Notes: generated by a model from the letters alone, not told the origin. 64,000 nt of DNA from Deltaproteobacteria bacterium RIFCSPHIGHO2_02_FULL_44_16 (GCA_001798185.1 MGRM01000027.1:1-64000), one strand, 5' to 3'. Shown: positions 7,535 to 16,768, numbered from the stretch's first letter. A program made the numbers and translations.

Positions 7535-10500
7535 TCACTTCTTATGATATTCAATTTTTGGTGATGGAAGAGGCGTAACGTTTTGAGGTGTTATTTTTCT
7601 TATCTGCATCCCCTGGACTTCCACAAGTTGACGGCCTTCATAACCAAAGGTGTATCGACTTCTCTCAGAGCTTTGAATTTCTGTGATCAAAGATCGCTCA
7701 CGTTTCGCTGCAAACGATGAAGGTTCCAAGGTTGAATGAACCAGGTCATCGTGAATTTCAGATGTTGGTATTTTTGTTTCTTCATCTGCGTAGTTCCGAA
7801 GAAAAATGAGAAGCTTTTGTAAAAAACGGGGGTGTCCCTTCGTGGCTGTATCCACCGCATAAGCAAGAGTTCTTTGACTATTGCGTATCCACGCATTTCC
7901 AATTGTTGCCCAATCTTCGTCCGCATCACTTTTCCCATATTCTTCCGCAAAATCTGCTGGATCTGAAGAATCTGCATGTAAACGAGTGAAAGCTTCCCGA
8001 TCTTCATCTGAAATATGAAAAAAGAGCGGATGGACCGCTGCATGAGCGATCGTATCAATGTCAACATCCTCATAGAGTTCCATTCGGTAACGAAGAGGTT
8101 CTCCTCTTCGTGTGCGACCATCAGGGACGACAAGCTCCTGTAGACCTGATGCATGTTTCCGTTTGTCGTGAGAGTGACGTTCGACCCCGATGAAGCGATT
8201 TTTTACATGGAGCGGTATTTTGGTCAGTATCTCACGCGCTGCAACAACAGTGCGATCCGAAATTTTTTCTCCCTTGAAGTTAAAAATAATGACGGTCATG
8301 TCGGAGCTTTGATGTGGTTTTGCTGGATCTGGTGTGTTTCCAAGGAGAAGCATCGGTTTTATGTCTCCCTCGATTGTTGCAGGAGCAATGACCAGTTGTG
8401 AATATGAGTAACTACGATGCGCTTCATCTGCCACTGTTTGGGAATGATCATGCATCCCAAGTTGGAGACCCTGTGCGACGAGCTGCCAGTCCTGCATGCG
8501 TTCAGGGTTAAAGGTTCCCTGTCGTAGCCGATCAAGGTCTTGCTGATTCAAATAGATATATTTTCCGTTTTCTGCAGCGATCCTTCTGGCATTTGGGTCC
8601 GGATTATTCGCAATCGTGTCATAAAATTCCGATGCGCTCATGACACTTTCTGAAGGAATCTGTCCCCGAACTTCAAGGTTCGTGACAGCGTGTGAAAGAT
8701 TTGCAAATTGTACTCCCTGTCCAGAAGCGAGTTGCTGAAAATGTTTTGCGGCTGCAAATGTGCGTGGTGAGAACGGTTCCTGACGAAGAGCCTGTTCATA
8801 GAAGTGGGCAGTTGCTGAAAATTTTTCCTTTGGAAAGAGGCCATCGACTTGAAGTGTGTAGAGATCATTAATTGCCAGACCTAATGATTTTTTATCGGTC
8901 AAACTTTCTGATGATACTGCCTCATTGATAAGAAATATTGCAAGAGGTTGGGCCCGAGCAAAGTTGATCCTACCATAACGATCTAGAATTGCGCGAAGCG
9001 CATTCCGGCCATGGAGTGTTTTGGCGATGTCGCGATTGTTCAGAATTTCATCTGCAATATCTAACATGGTCTTTGCAGCATCATCCCCAAACATCTGACC
9101 ACTTACAGCGTCAATCAGTCGCGGATCGTGCGTTCTCGCCCACTCTTCTTTGATCCAGTCGTTATAATCTTCCTGAAGATTCTCATAGCGTTTAGCGAGT
9201 TGATGCAAAAGATTTGCCCATGGCGCAGAACTTTGCTCGCCCATTTCTGGATATTCAGCTTCGGCTGCGCGAGCGAGCCTTTCAAATTCCGCTCTTTGGT
9301 CTGATGGGGAAAGAGTCTTTTCAAGAAGTCGTGTCCAGAGTTCTTGGGGTGGTCCTTCATACGATCGTCTAACAAGTTTAAAATAGACGAGATTATCGTT
9401 TGCCGCATCAGATGGCGCAGGAATATATCCTGGTTCAAGATCAGCTCGAAGATAGCCAGCTACATGTTGGAGCCAGCCTAGTGCATGCTGATTTATAAGT
9501 GCGAGAAGCGTTTCACGCTTCCCTGATGTCGGTTGATCCGAAGTTTTATTCAAGATGACGCGTGCGACTTCATTCCATTGATCCTTCCATGCTGGATTAA
9601 TTGAGGTCACAAGCGTGAGTGTTTTTGCCAATGCTTCGACATAAGCTTGTTCAGCTGGTCGATAGGGTGCATTTCCGACAGGAAGAGCTTTGAGAGCTTC
9701 AATACCTTTATGAGCAATGACGGTGAGAAAATAATTTATATTTCCAACGGTATTGGAAGGATTCTGCAGCAGATTTTTGGAGAGTCCCTTGAGCTCAAGT
9801 GTGCTCCCTGTCAATTTCCCCCAGATTGCATCACGGATGTGGAAAGGTGCGTGCTGCATTTTTTGAGCGAGCGCGCTTTCAAAAGAGATACGTGCATATA
9901 AAAGAGATCGCTCTCCTTCAATCGAATCTTTTTTTCGTAGTGGACCGACAGGTTGCTTCAGATAAGCATTTGCAACATAACGATGGAGCGTTGCATTGTT
10001 GACTTCAAGAAAACGAGAAAGAGTGGTGTAGGCGCCCATACGTGTGTATGCGTTAGGACTGTTGAGAGCGTTTGCCACACGATCGATCACTTCGAGAAGT
10101 CTTCGCATCTCAAGTGTCGCTCTTCCTTTTTGAGGTGCGAGGAGTGCTGCAGCTGTAACAGCTGACATCCATTCAAGAGGTTTAGCTTCAGTTGCAGCCA
10201 TGACAACATCATAGAGGGCTTCGAGAGAGGCTAGAGTTGGAACAAGTGCGGGTTCCTGATCTGTAATCTCGCGTGCAACTTCATAATGATCCAGTTTGAA
10301 GAGTTCTTCCCATCGCTTCTTTTGTGTCGCTTTATCAAATCGAACGTTTTCAAAAATAGGGGTTGCAAACGTGGCTGTGGTTGCTCCGTTTGGCAATTGA
10401 GCAAGTTTATATAAATATCGGTAAACTCCTTCGGTAAGATAAAGATCACGATTATCTTTGAGAAAATCAAAGGGTCGCATTCCTCTGATATGAAATCCGC

Positions 10501-11020
10501 CATGAAGTTTGCTCAGCCAATTTGCATAGTTTTCATATTCTCCAACCGGAGCGCGCACAGAACTTCCATTTTCTGCATCGAGGCCAATGAAGGTTTGAAA
10601 ATCAGATCGATCCGATTTCCCTTGAAAGCCGATTACTCCACTCGGTTTTCCATCGACCATGGGCAAATCGGTTTCGGAGAAATAGAGCGTATAAAAGATG
10701 CCACCTTCGCGAAGTGGTTTTGCCCAATAAACACCATGGTGCGGACCAAAGGAAATTCTCTGTTTTTCAGTTCCGACATCCAATTGAAGACGATATTCTT
10801 TTTCATCAACAGTGACAGTAACTTCAATTTGCTTTCCCGTTTGCTTTCCAAAAAGGGGAATATTTTTCGGGTGAATATGCTCTATCGGTGTTAACGGAGT
10901 TGGTTGAAATCCATCAGTCGGTTGCAAAGAGGACGGATCTTTTTTTGGGAGAGTTTTCGGTTCTGGTGAACCAACCGTGCCTGAACGAATGAAAGAAAGG
11001 ATGTGATTGATAAAAGTCAT
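7535..11020 (-). CDS. Large protein with degenerate metalloprotease-like C-terminal domain
   Basis: A 1161-residue protein without signal peptide or membrane segment. Residues from about 180 to 800 are predominantly helical with no recognised family. The C-terminal region (about 900-1090) resembles anthrax-lethal-factor-like zinc peptidases: a strand/helix unit, then H-A-A-V-H at residues 993-997, a helix with F-T-R-L-H-A, Y-G-K-S-D-A-D-E-D-W-A with Glu1035 42 residues after the first His. In active enzymes the motif is H-E-x-x-H; here the catalytic Glu is Ala994 while both His and the distal Glu are kept. No strong ribosome-binding site is seen; a TTG at 11038 is an alternative start. Confidence 0.55.
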   Translation of the reverse strand: MTFINHILSFIRSGTVGSPEPKTLPKKDPSSLQPTDGFQPTPLTPIEHIHPKNIPLFGKQTGKQIEVTVTVDEKEYRLQLDVGTEKQRISFGPHHGVYWAKPLREGGIFYTLYFSETDLPMVDGKPSGVIGFQGKSDRSDFQTFIGLDAENGSSVRAPVGEYENYANWLSKLHGGFHIRGMRPFDFLKDNRDLYLTEGVYRYLYKLAQLPNGATTATFATPIFENVRFDKATQKKRWEELFKLDHYEVAREITDQEPALVPTLASLEALYDVVMAATEAKPLEWMSAVTAAALLAPQKGRATLEMRRLLEVIDRVANALNSPNAYTRMGAYTTLSRFLEVNNATLHRYVANAYLKQPVGPLRKKDSIEGERSLLYARISFESALAQKMQHAPFHIRDAIWGKLTGSTLELKGLSKNLLQNPSNTVGNINYFLTVIAHKGIEALKALPVGNAPYRPAEQAYVEALAKTLTLVTSINPAWKDQWNEVARVILNKTSDQPTSGKRETLLALINQHALGWLQHVAGYLRADLEPGYIPAPSDAANDNLVYFKLVRRSYEGPPQELWTRLLEKTLSPSDQRAEFERLARAAEAEYPEMGEQSSAPWANLLHQLAKRYENLQEDYNDWIKEEWARTHDPRLIDAVSGQMFGDDAAKTMLDIADEILNNRDIAKTLHGRNALRAILDRYGRINFARAQPLAIFLINEAVSSESLTDKKSLGLAINDLYTLQVDGLFPKEKFSATAHFYEQALRQEPFSPRTFAAAKHFQQLASGQGVQFANLSHAVTNLEVRGQIPSESVMSASEFYDTIANNPDPNARRIAAENGKYIYLNQQDLDRLRQGTFNPERMQDWQLVAQGLQLGMHDHSQTVADEAHRSYSYSQLVIAPATIEGDIKPMLLLGNTPDPAKPHQSSDMTVIIFNFKGEKISDRTVVAAREILTKIPLHVKNRFIGVERHSHDKRKHASGLQELVVPDGRTRRGEPLRYRMELYEDVDIDTIAHAAVHPLFFHISDEDREAFTRLHADSSDPADFAEEYGKSDADEDWATIGNAWIRNSQRTLAYAVDTATKGHPRFLQKLLIFLRNYADEETKIPTSEIHDDLVHSTLEPSSFAAKRERSLITEIQSSERSRYTFGYEGRQLVEVQGMQIRKITPQNVTPLPSPKIEYHKK

Positions 11021-11132
11021 GTGGTTTAAATAAAGCAAAGTCTATGCCAGAAAATGAATTCTTAACATTTGATTTTTTCAAGTGAATTTGAAAATGTTTC
11101 TATAAAGCTGGAGACAAAATACCCGGAGAAGA

Positions 11133-12155
11133 ATGAAATATCGACCATTTGGAAAAACAGGAGTCAATGTCTCTGAGATTGGAGTAGGAACTTGGAGCAT
11201 GGGGGGCATGTGGGGTGCTCGCGACGACACACAAGCGATCAAGGCGATGATTCGCGCGATCGAGCATGGTGTGACCTTTATCGATACCGCATGGATTTAT
11301 GGCAATGGTCACAGTGAACAGTTGATCGCCAAAACATTTCAGGAAATGAAACGATCGGTTTTTGTCGCCACAAAAATTCCTCCCAACAATTTGGAATGGC
11401 CCGCGCGTGTGAGCGTTCCTCTGCACAAGGCATATACAGCTGATCATATTGTGAAATATACCGAGATCAGTTTGAATAACTTAAATGTCGACTCACTTGA
11501 TCTTCAGCAACTGCATGTGTGGACTGATCGTTGGCAAGAAGGCTTTGAGGACTCTCTTTTGACGGCGATTGAAAAACTCAAACGACAAGGGAAAATACGT
11601 TTCTTTGGGGTTTCACTCAATGCGCATGATCCGAACAGTGGTTTGCGGCTCGTGAAGTCGGGTCTTATCGATAGCGTCCAAGTGATCTATAATATTTTTG
11701 ATCAAACTCCTGAAGAAAAACTTTTTCCTGTATGTGAATTTTATAATGTTGCTGTCATTGCGCGTTGCCCGTTTGATGAAGGGGCCCTAGCGGGAGCGCT
11801 GACTCCTGACACGAATTTTGAACTTCGCGATTGGAGGCGTTCTTATTTCCGTGGAAAACGATTGGAAGAGACATGCGATCGCGTTGAAAAACTAGAATTT
11901 CTCATTCGACCAGATCGCACGCTTGCACAAACAGCGCTTCAATTTTGTCTTGCACATCCTGCGATCACAACGGTCATTCCCAGCATGCGGACGATGAAAC
12001 ATGTGGATGAAAATTGTGCTGCATCCCATGGAAAGTATCTCAGCGAAGAAGAACTCCGTCTTCTCAAACACCACGCTTGGCCACGAAATTTTTACATGCG
12101 TGCTCCAGGGACGCTTGTCAGAATCCTCAGAAAACTCGGTTTGTTTCGTCTCTGA
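11133..12155 (+). CDS. Aldo/keto reductase
   Basis: A 340-residue NAD(P)H-dependent aldo/keto reductase. The catalytic tetrad is visible: Asp51 (F-I-D-T-A), Tyr56 (I-Y-G-N-G-H-S-E), Lys81 (A-T-K-I) and His128 (L-Q-Q-L-H-V-W). The I-R-F-F-G-V-S segment and the late T-V-I-P-S-M-R-T cofactor-binding motif follow the family order. GGAGAAGA precedes the ATG. Its stop codon abuts the stop of the convergent lipoprotein gene with no base between them. The substrate is unknown. Confidence 0.9.
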   Translation: MKYRPFGKTGVNVSEIGVGTWSMGGMWGARDDTQAIKAMIRAIEHGVTFIDTAWIYGNGHSEQLIAKTFQEMKRSVFVATKIPPNNLEWPARVSVPLHKAYTADHIVKYTEISLNNLNVDSLDLQQLHVWTDRWQEGFEDSLLTAIEKLKRQGKIRFFGVSLNAHDPNSGLRLVKSGLIDSVQVIYNIFDQTPEEKLFPVCEFYNVAVIARCPFDEGALAGALTPDTNFELRDWRRSYFRGKRLEETCDRVEKLEFLIRPDRTLAQTALQFCLAHPAITTVIPSMRTMKHVDENCAASHGKYLSEEELRLLKHHAWPRNFYMRAPGTLVRILRKLGLFRL

Positions 12156-13979
12156 TTACGGCAACACCACAATCGTTTCAATCTGCCCAGTTATTCCACT
12201 TTCCGTACTTACAGAATCGGCAACATCAGATGCTGTTGGATTAAGCGTCCCCGTGACATACTGATTGTCTGATTCGCGAAGCGCGCTGAAAAAGAGTTTC
12301 GATTCGTCGCGCGGATCCTTAATGACTTCATACATCTCATAGCCATTTAAAAGTTCGGTGTTATTTGTCTTGGTATTTCCCATTTTGTGAAATTCAAAAG
12401 CTCCATCGGTTGCATTGAATGCACTGCAATAGATGATGTTGTCGATCGTCCAGCAATTATCGACCGAGAGGTTGTCATTTGACAGTCGCGTAATCGATCG
12501 TGCGTCAGGGTCATCGTCATCATAATTCACATGAGCAAGTGCGTTGTAACTCGATCTCCAATTGCTTCCCGGATCTTCGCACCATTCGTGATTGAGGTCC
12601 CAACCACCTGGAATCGTGATGGTACAGGCAGAAGTGGTGACACCATTGTAACAGCCACCGGAGGTTGACCATGTTCCGCCAGCGCTTGTGCACGCATTTT
12701 GTGTGATGTGTTCCTGCAGCTCTCCATCTTTGGTGCACGATCCGGTGCCGTTATCTACACAGATATCGCACGTCCAGGTTCCCGCTTTTTTATCGAGGAT
12801 CGCGCCGACAAGATAGATTTCTTCAACATTGTCACTATCGGTATCTGCAAGGAGAATTTTTTTCGGTTTGTTATTTCCGCCGATCATGCTTTTTGTTTCT
12901 TCACAGCGCGTGCGCTGTGTTGCTTTTGAATTTGCATTGCCATCGATGTCTGATTCAATATAGCGCCACACATCGATGGAACAATCTGCAATTTCTGTCG
13001 ATCGGCTGCTGCCACTGGCATCGGGATTGTATCGATAGAGACAGGCGTCATCCCATTCCGGAAGTGTGGCCTGAAGCGGATCCGGACCATAGAGGAGAAC
13101 TTTTCCGGAATGCGTTCCGTTTTCAATCGCCTTAAACGTAAAATCCCACCATCCGCGAGAGATGACCTGTCGTTCACCGTCAGTGGTGACGATGTAGAGA
13201 GAACTTTCTCCATCACATTTTGATGATGTCGATGTGATACCGGTGTGCAAGACAGCGCCGTCAGGTGTGACGGTAAATTCGCGGAAACAGATGTTGGCGT
13301 TGATGACCTCAGTGACCTGGTCGCTTGCAGGGTCATAGCGAAGAAGAACATCTTTCCAGTTTCCGGGAACGTGCATGGGGAAATAAAAACGGTTATTCGA
13401 GTCCTTTTGTACGCTTTTTGGGCTTGAATCCCAGGTATTGAATTCGAGCTGATTTGTCACACATTTCAGCGCTGCATTCTCTTCGTCGAGACTCACGAGA
13501 TACACCTGACAGGTGAAAGGAGAAGAGGGTGACCAGGGATCCTTATAGTTTGCAATGCTGACGCCGTTTGCCGTTTCGGTATAAATAAACGGATGTTCAA
13601 AGACGAGAAGTCCGTAATTTCCTGCCACCGCAATAATCGAGAGTTTTGGAAGATCCGCAAGTTGACCCTCTGTGGCTGAGAGGACCTCTTTGACACCACT
13701 GCTTGTCACGGCCCAGAGTGGAGATTTTGTGCTGATAACGCCGTCGCTTCCATTTTGTTTTCGCGTGCTTGCGGATTCAGAACTGACGGCAGAAGAATTT
13801 TCCTGGGTTGTAAAAAGCGCCTGGGCATCGGACACATTTGCCTTGAGCACAATGGCTTCTGTACCGCACCAGCCGCCACCTGCACAGTCGCCACTTTTGT
13901 TCTCTGCCCCACTTCCACTACCACCGCAGGCTGAAAGAAATAAAAAAAGAATACACATGGAAGAATGAATTTTTTTCAT
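12156..13979 (-). CDS. Large Cys-rich lipoprotein, function unknown
   Basis: A 607-residue predicted lipoprotein: MKK, a hydrophobic stretch and the lipobox L-S-A-C-G-G-S, followed by a Gly/Ser linker. The body is acidic, Thr/Ser-rich and unusually rich in Cys (for example C-D-I-C-V-D-N-G-T-G-S-C and W-C-E-D-P). It has several strand-turn units such as L-L-Y-G-P-D-P and A-D-T-D-S-D-N-V-E-E-I-Y-L-V that recall beta-propeller or FG-GAP repeats (inference). The ATG at 13979 is chosen because AAGGAGGGG lies 4 nt upstream. The base composition is more GC-rich than the neighbours, which may indicate transfer. Confidence 0.65.
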   Translation of the reverse strand: MKKIHSSMCILFLFLSACGGSGSGAENKSGDCAGGGWCGTEAIVLKANVSDAQALFTTQENSSAVSSESASTRKQNGSDGVISTKSPLWAVTSSGVKEVLSATEGQLADLPKLSIIAVAGNYGLLVFEHPFIYTETANGVSIANYKDPWSPSSPFTCQVYLVSLDEENAALKCVTNQLEFNTWDSSPKSVQKDSNNRFYFPMHVPGNWKDVLLRYDPASDQVTEVINANICFREFTVTPDGAVLHTGITSTSSKCDGESSLYIVTTDGERQVISRGWWDFTFKAIENGTHSGKVLLYGPDPLQATLPEWDDACLYRYNPDASGSSRSTEIADCSIDVWRYIESDIDGNANSKATQRTRCEETKSMIGGNNKPKKILLADTDSDNVEEIYLVGAILDKKAGTWTCDICVDNGTGSCTKDGELQEHITQNACTSAGGTWSTSGGCYNGVTTSACTITIPGGWDLNHEWCEDPGSNWRSSYNALAHVNYDDDDPDARSITRLSNDNLSVDNCWTIDNIIYCSAFNATDGAFEFHKMGNTKTNNTELLNGYEMYEVIKDPRDESKLFFSALRESDNQYVTGTLNPTASDVADSVSTESGITGQIETIVVLP

Positions 13980-14214
13980 GGTCCCCTCCTTGTTTTGGAA
14001 CAAACAAACAACTTTTGCACAGAATGTACCAACTCTCGCTTATTTTCTCCTTTTATTTTCAAAGAGTTATATGAAGTCCATCGAAGCAGTGGGTTTTTTT
14101 CTTCCCAAAGAAAGTCGGATGAGGTGGTGTGACATGGTGACATATGGTGTGAATGATATTGCTTCTGTTTTTAAATTTGTTTAGTGTACGCCACCTAAAA
14201 TGAAAGGAGGTAGT

Positions 14215-14400
14215 ATGCGGTTACTGAGTCTATTGATGTTGGTGCTGTTTGTTTCGTTGGGTGTTGGGTGCCAGAAGAAGGAAGAGATACAGCCAGAGCT
14301 ACAGACCGAAATGTCGAGTCCGACAGACACAGACCAACAAGCTCCAGAAGCTGCACCAGATGCACCTTCTGGCGAACAACAGCCGACTCAAAATCAGTAA
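14215..14400 (+). CDS. Small lipoprotein, function unknown
   Basis: A 61-residue predicted lipoprotein. A short hydrophobic signal (MRLLSLLMLVLFVSLGVGC) ends in the lipobox L-G-V-G-C, followed by K-K-E-E and a disordered tail rich in Pro, Glu, Gln and Ala. AAAGGAGG (14203-14210) lies 4 nt before the ATG at 14215, so this start is better supported than the upstream in-frame ATG that falls on the ribosome-binding site itself. The tail has no known domain. Confidence 0.65.
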   Translation: MRLLSLLMLVLFVSLGVGCQKKEEIQPELQTEMSSPTDTDQQAPEAAPDAPSGEQQPTQNQ

Positions 14401-14417
14401 AAGTTTTACCCTCTTCG

Positions 14418-14450
14418 TGAGACGTATGGCGATATGAAACATACGTCTCA
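14418..14450 (+). terminator. Hairpin between small lipoprotein gene and tRNA-His
   Basis: A perfect 11-bp stem, TGAGACGTATG and its complement, encloses an 11-nt loop. It follows the lipoprotein stop by 17 nt. There is no T-run after it, so termination would be weak or factor-assisted. It may instead act as a processing or mRNA-end structure. Confidence 0.45.
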
Positions 14451-14465
14451 CTGATGAGAGAGATG

Positions 14466-14542
14466 GTGGCTGTAGCTCAGTCGGTTAGAGCGCCTGGCTG
14501 TGGCCCAGGAGGTCGAGGGTTCGAACCCCTTCAGCCACCCCA
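14466..14542 (+). tRNA. tRNA-His(GTG)
   Basis: A 77-nt cloverleaf: acceptor GTGGCTG pairing with CAGCCAC, D-arm with AGCTCAGTCGGTTAGAGC, anticodon stem CCTGG/CCAGG around loop CTGTGGC with anticodon GTG at 14500-14502, and T-arm GAGGGTTCGAACCCCTT. The 3' CCA is encoded. A G at 14465 just before the acceptor stem can supply the G-1 that marks tRNA-His, opposite C73. Confidence 0.95.
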
Positions 14543-14550
14543 TAAAAAAA

Positions 14551-14576
14551 CTCTTGGAGTTCCAAGAGCTTTTTTA
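14551..14576 (+). terminator. Rho-independent terminator of tRNA-His
   Basis: An 8-bp stem CTCTTGGA / TCCAAGAG with a 2-nt loop, flanked by a run of A before and a run of T (14570-14575) after it. It begins 8 nt after the CCA end of the tRNA. The flanking A and T runs can also lengthen the stem, so it may work in both directions. Confidence 0.85.
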
Positions 14577-14630
14577 TTGCCTCGATAAAAACTTCAAGCA
14601 CGACAAGAATCAGACAAAATGAAAAATGAT

Positions 14631-14662
14631 TTGACACTATGAGTATAGTGTAAGTACACTAT
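14631..14662 (+). promoter_or_regulatory. Promoter and probable operator of the second BrnT/BrnA module
   Basis: A consensus -35 TTGACA (14631-14636) is followed after 18 bp by TACACT (14655-14660). Over the -10 lies the inverted repeat ATAGTGT-AAGT-ACACTAT (14645-14662), well placed for autorepression by the antitoxin. The predicted transcription start coincides with the ATG at 14666, again suggesting a leaderless toxin message. Confidence 0.55.
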
Positions 14663-14665
14663 GTT

Positions 14666-15022
14666 ATGGCTCAGTGGAAATTCGTGGAATGGTTGCTCAT
14701 TTGGCTCCTGGAAACTTCTCATTTCGACTTCGATTGGGATCATGGTAATAAGACCAAGAATGTTTCTAAGCATGGTATTTTGCTTGCTGAAGCAGAAGAA
14801 ATTTTCAAGTCAGGTTTAGCTCTTCCGTTGGGTATTCAAGTTCATCCTCTGATGGACGAACAACGTTTAGGAATTGTAGGGCCAACGTTTTCAGGTCGAA
14901 TGCTTCAAGAGGTTTTTGTTTTAAGGGAGGGTCGTGTTCGAATCATTAGCGCCAGGCCGGCTCATCGCAAAGAAAGGAGACAGTATGAAGAAATCTTACG
15001 TAAAATCGCTCAAGGAATATAA
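14666..15022 (+). CDS. BrnT-family toxin, divergent
   Basis: A 118-residue protein whose region from about residue 20 is BrnT-like: F-D-F-D-W-D-H-G-N-K-T-K-N, then K-H-G-I-L-L-A-E-A-E-E-I-F, and a C-terminus V-R-I-I-S-A-R-P-A-H-R-K-E-R-R-Q-Y-E-E. It differs from the module at 296-580 by a hydrophobic Trp-rich N-terminal extension and by insertions in the middle, so the two are not recent duplicates. The ATG at 14666 lies at the predicted transcription start; a downstream GTG (14684) is also possible, so the true N-terminus is uncertain. Confidence 0.75.
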   Translation: MAQWKFVEWLLIWLLETSHFDFDWDHGNKTKNVSKHGILLAEAEEIFKSGLALPLGIQVHPLMDEQRLGIVGPTFSGRMLQEVFVLREGRVRIISARPAHRKERRQYEEILRKIAQGI

Positions 15023-15227
15023 AGGAATAGTACAGTTGGATGCCTCCAAAATTCTTGAGGCGATGAAAAGGTATAAAAATGAACGCAAAAGGCCCACGAG
15101 TGTTGCGTTGGACGATGCGACAATTTCAGAATTGAAAAAAGTGGCCGAAAAGCAAGGTATTCCGTATCAAGTATTGATTCGCGTGTTCATTTTGGATGGA
15201 TTGGAACGACTCAAAAAAGCTGCTTAA
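14985..15227 (+). CDS. BrnA-like antitoxin
   Basis: An 80-residue partner of the preceding toxin gene. The C-terminal part (S-V-A-L-D-D-A-T-I-S-E-L-K-K-V-A-E-K-Q-G-I-P-Y-Q, V-L-I-R-V-F-I-L-D-G-L-E-R-L) is the same RHH-type segment as in the antitoxin at 97-312, with the shared G-I/V-P-Y-Q element. The N-terminal half is Lys-rich. AAAGGAG lies 5 nt before the ATG at 14985, and the start overlaps the toxin gene by 38 nt. Confidence 0.75.
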   Translation: MKKSYVKSLKEYKGIVQLDASKILEAMKRYKNERKRPTSVALDDATISELKKVAEKQGIPYQVLIRVFILDGLERLKKAA

Positions 15228-15274
15228 ATAAATGAACACCGAATGAAGAGCACGTTGAAAAATAGGAAATTTTT

Positions 15275-15775
15275 GTGGATAAAAAGAACTCTGAAAAATG
15301 GATTGCTAAGACAATTTTACCGCCGTTGATAACGGGGATTTTCATTTTGATTACGGCGCTTTTAACAAGTTCTTATTTAACCAAAGAGCAATATGAAGCT
15401 GATCTTATCATCGACTTATTGCCTAAACTGACCAGTAATAATGAAAAAGAAAATAAATATGCTCTTTACGCCCTTAAAGTTGGGATTGCTGAAGATCGAT
15501 TCAAAGATTTTGTAGGTTTAGTCGCAACGGAATATGCTAACGAAATACGAATCCAGCTTGAATCAAAGAATTTGAAGGGGGCTAGAGAAATTATAAAAAA
15601 AGCGGCTTATGTAGACGGTATTGTTTATGATCGCACCGTAGAAATCTTAAAAGAGCAAGACGAATCTATGATGAGTAAGCTTTTATGTCATAAGAAAGTT
15701 CCTATCATTTTTGCTACAACCAGTGGACTATATACGGAATATACTCTCATTGAAGAAAACTGCCCAAGTGAATGA
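15275..15775 (+). CDS. Membrane-anchored hypothetical protein
   Basis: A 166-residue protein with one N-terminal transmembrane segment (about residues 14-34, ILPPLITGIFILITALLTSS) and a mostly helical cytoplasmic or periplasmic domain. That domain carries L-L-P-K-L-T-S-N-N-E-K-E-N-K-Y-A-L-Y-A-L-K-V, a pattern seen in small anchored accessory proteins of unknown function. The start is a GTG with AGGAAA upstream. It lies in the accessory patch after tRNA-His, just before the HNH gene, and may be functionally linked to it. Confidence 0.5.
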   Translation: MDKKNSEKWIAKTILPPLITGIFILITALLTSSYLTKEQYEADLIIDLLPKLTSNNEKENKYALYALKVGIAEDRFKDFVGLVATEYANEIRIQLESKNLKGAREIIKKAAYVDGIVYDRTVEILKEQDESMMSKLLCHKKVPIIFATTSGLYTEYTLIEENCPSE

Positions 15776-15781
15776 AGCACC

Positions 15782-16768
15782 ATGGCGAGATGTATTTATC
15801 GTAATCACAATTTTTCAAAGGACCATCCTTCCTCAAGGGAACATATAATTCCGGAGTTCCTTGGTGGATTTTGGTGGGAACGGTTTGCCTGCTCAAGGTG
15901 CAACAGTGAGCTTGGGAGTGCAACAGATTCCGAATGGCAAAAGAATCATGAAGTCATACGGGCGTTGACGGAGTTGCGGATGCCCGTCGATCCCAACGTC
16001 TTCCGAAGAACACAAAAGCCTCCAACCGAAACAAATGAGAAACCAAGATACGAGCTTGTCGGATATGCGAAGACCAAAGCTCCTTTTTTTGTGGATCGGC
16101 CAAGAGGCGTGGTCAATATTGATAGCAACTTTGTAGAGGATCGTGAAAAAGGTTCTACGGCTATCTCCGGTATCATTCAATCGGACTATGGAGTGTCCAA
16201 AGCTGAGGCATCTCAAATTGCAAAGGAAGCGATTGAGCAACTTGTACGTCTAGCGCCCGGCAAAACCGCTCGGATAGAAAAAACTTTCCCCACAGGCAAA
16301 CTCATCATCTCATCGTCTCCGATAGAAGTTGAAGGCACGGTTAACATGCTAGACCACTTCAAACCCACGATTCCGGTCAGGTCCGTGGTCAAAATCGCCT
16401 ACGGATTTGCCGCCGTCCTTTTGAAGGATGATATTCTTTGCGAGGAATATGAGAAGTTCAGAAAATTTCTCATGATCCCGGATAGCGGTGAAAAAATACG
16501 AGCACTGGCTTTGGATACGGTATGGGAAAATCTCCAACCAATTCATGTCTTAGGGGTGAGGGCGAGACATGGGAAATTGTACGTTGTCGTAATACTCTTT
16601 CATTGCATGGGATTTGTTATCGAGCTTGGCCCCGCAAAATATTTGACTGACGCTCAATGCCTTTTCGACATCAAGAAAAAAACGGCTGAACTCTGTCATT
16701 TTGCTTCTGAATCAGAAGTGGCAATCAATGAAATCCTTGAGAAAGAATTTAAGGGAGAAATAAGTTAG
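15782..16768 (+). CDS. HNH-endonuclease-like protein
   Basis: A 328-residue protein with an N-terminal HNH-type nuclease-like motif: Cys4, F-S-K-D, E-H-I-I-P-E-F-L-G-G at residues 20-29 and C37-S-R-C40-N with L-G-S. In related proteins the first zinc knuckle is C-x-x-C; here the second Cys position is Arg7, so zinc binding may be altered. The remaining 250 residues do not match a family I recognise. It follows the membrane-anchored gene by 6 nt. Such proteins occur in defence and mobile regions, which would fit this patch, but the target is unknown. Confidence 0.6.
   Translation: MARCIYRNHNFSKDHPSSREHIIPEFLGGFWWERFACSRCNSELGSATDSEWQKNHEVIRALTELRMPVDPNVFRRTQKPPTETNEKPRYELVGYAKTKAPFFVDRPRGVVNIDSNFVEDREKGSTAISGIIQSDYGVSKAEASQIAKEAIEQLVRLAPGKTARIEKTFPTGKLIISSSPIEVEGTVNMLDHFKPTIPVRSVVKIAYGFAAVLLKDDILCEEYEKFRKFLMIPDSGEKIRALALDTVWENLQPIHVLGVRARHGKLYVVVILFHCMGFVIELGPAKYLTDAQCLFDIKKKTAELCHFASESEVAINEILEKEFKGEIS

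Noticed and set aside
13978-14184. 68-codon frame between the large lipoprotein gene and the small lipoprotein gene
   Set aside because: Starts on the reverse complement of the lipoprotein ribosome-binding site and shows no recognisable domain.
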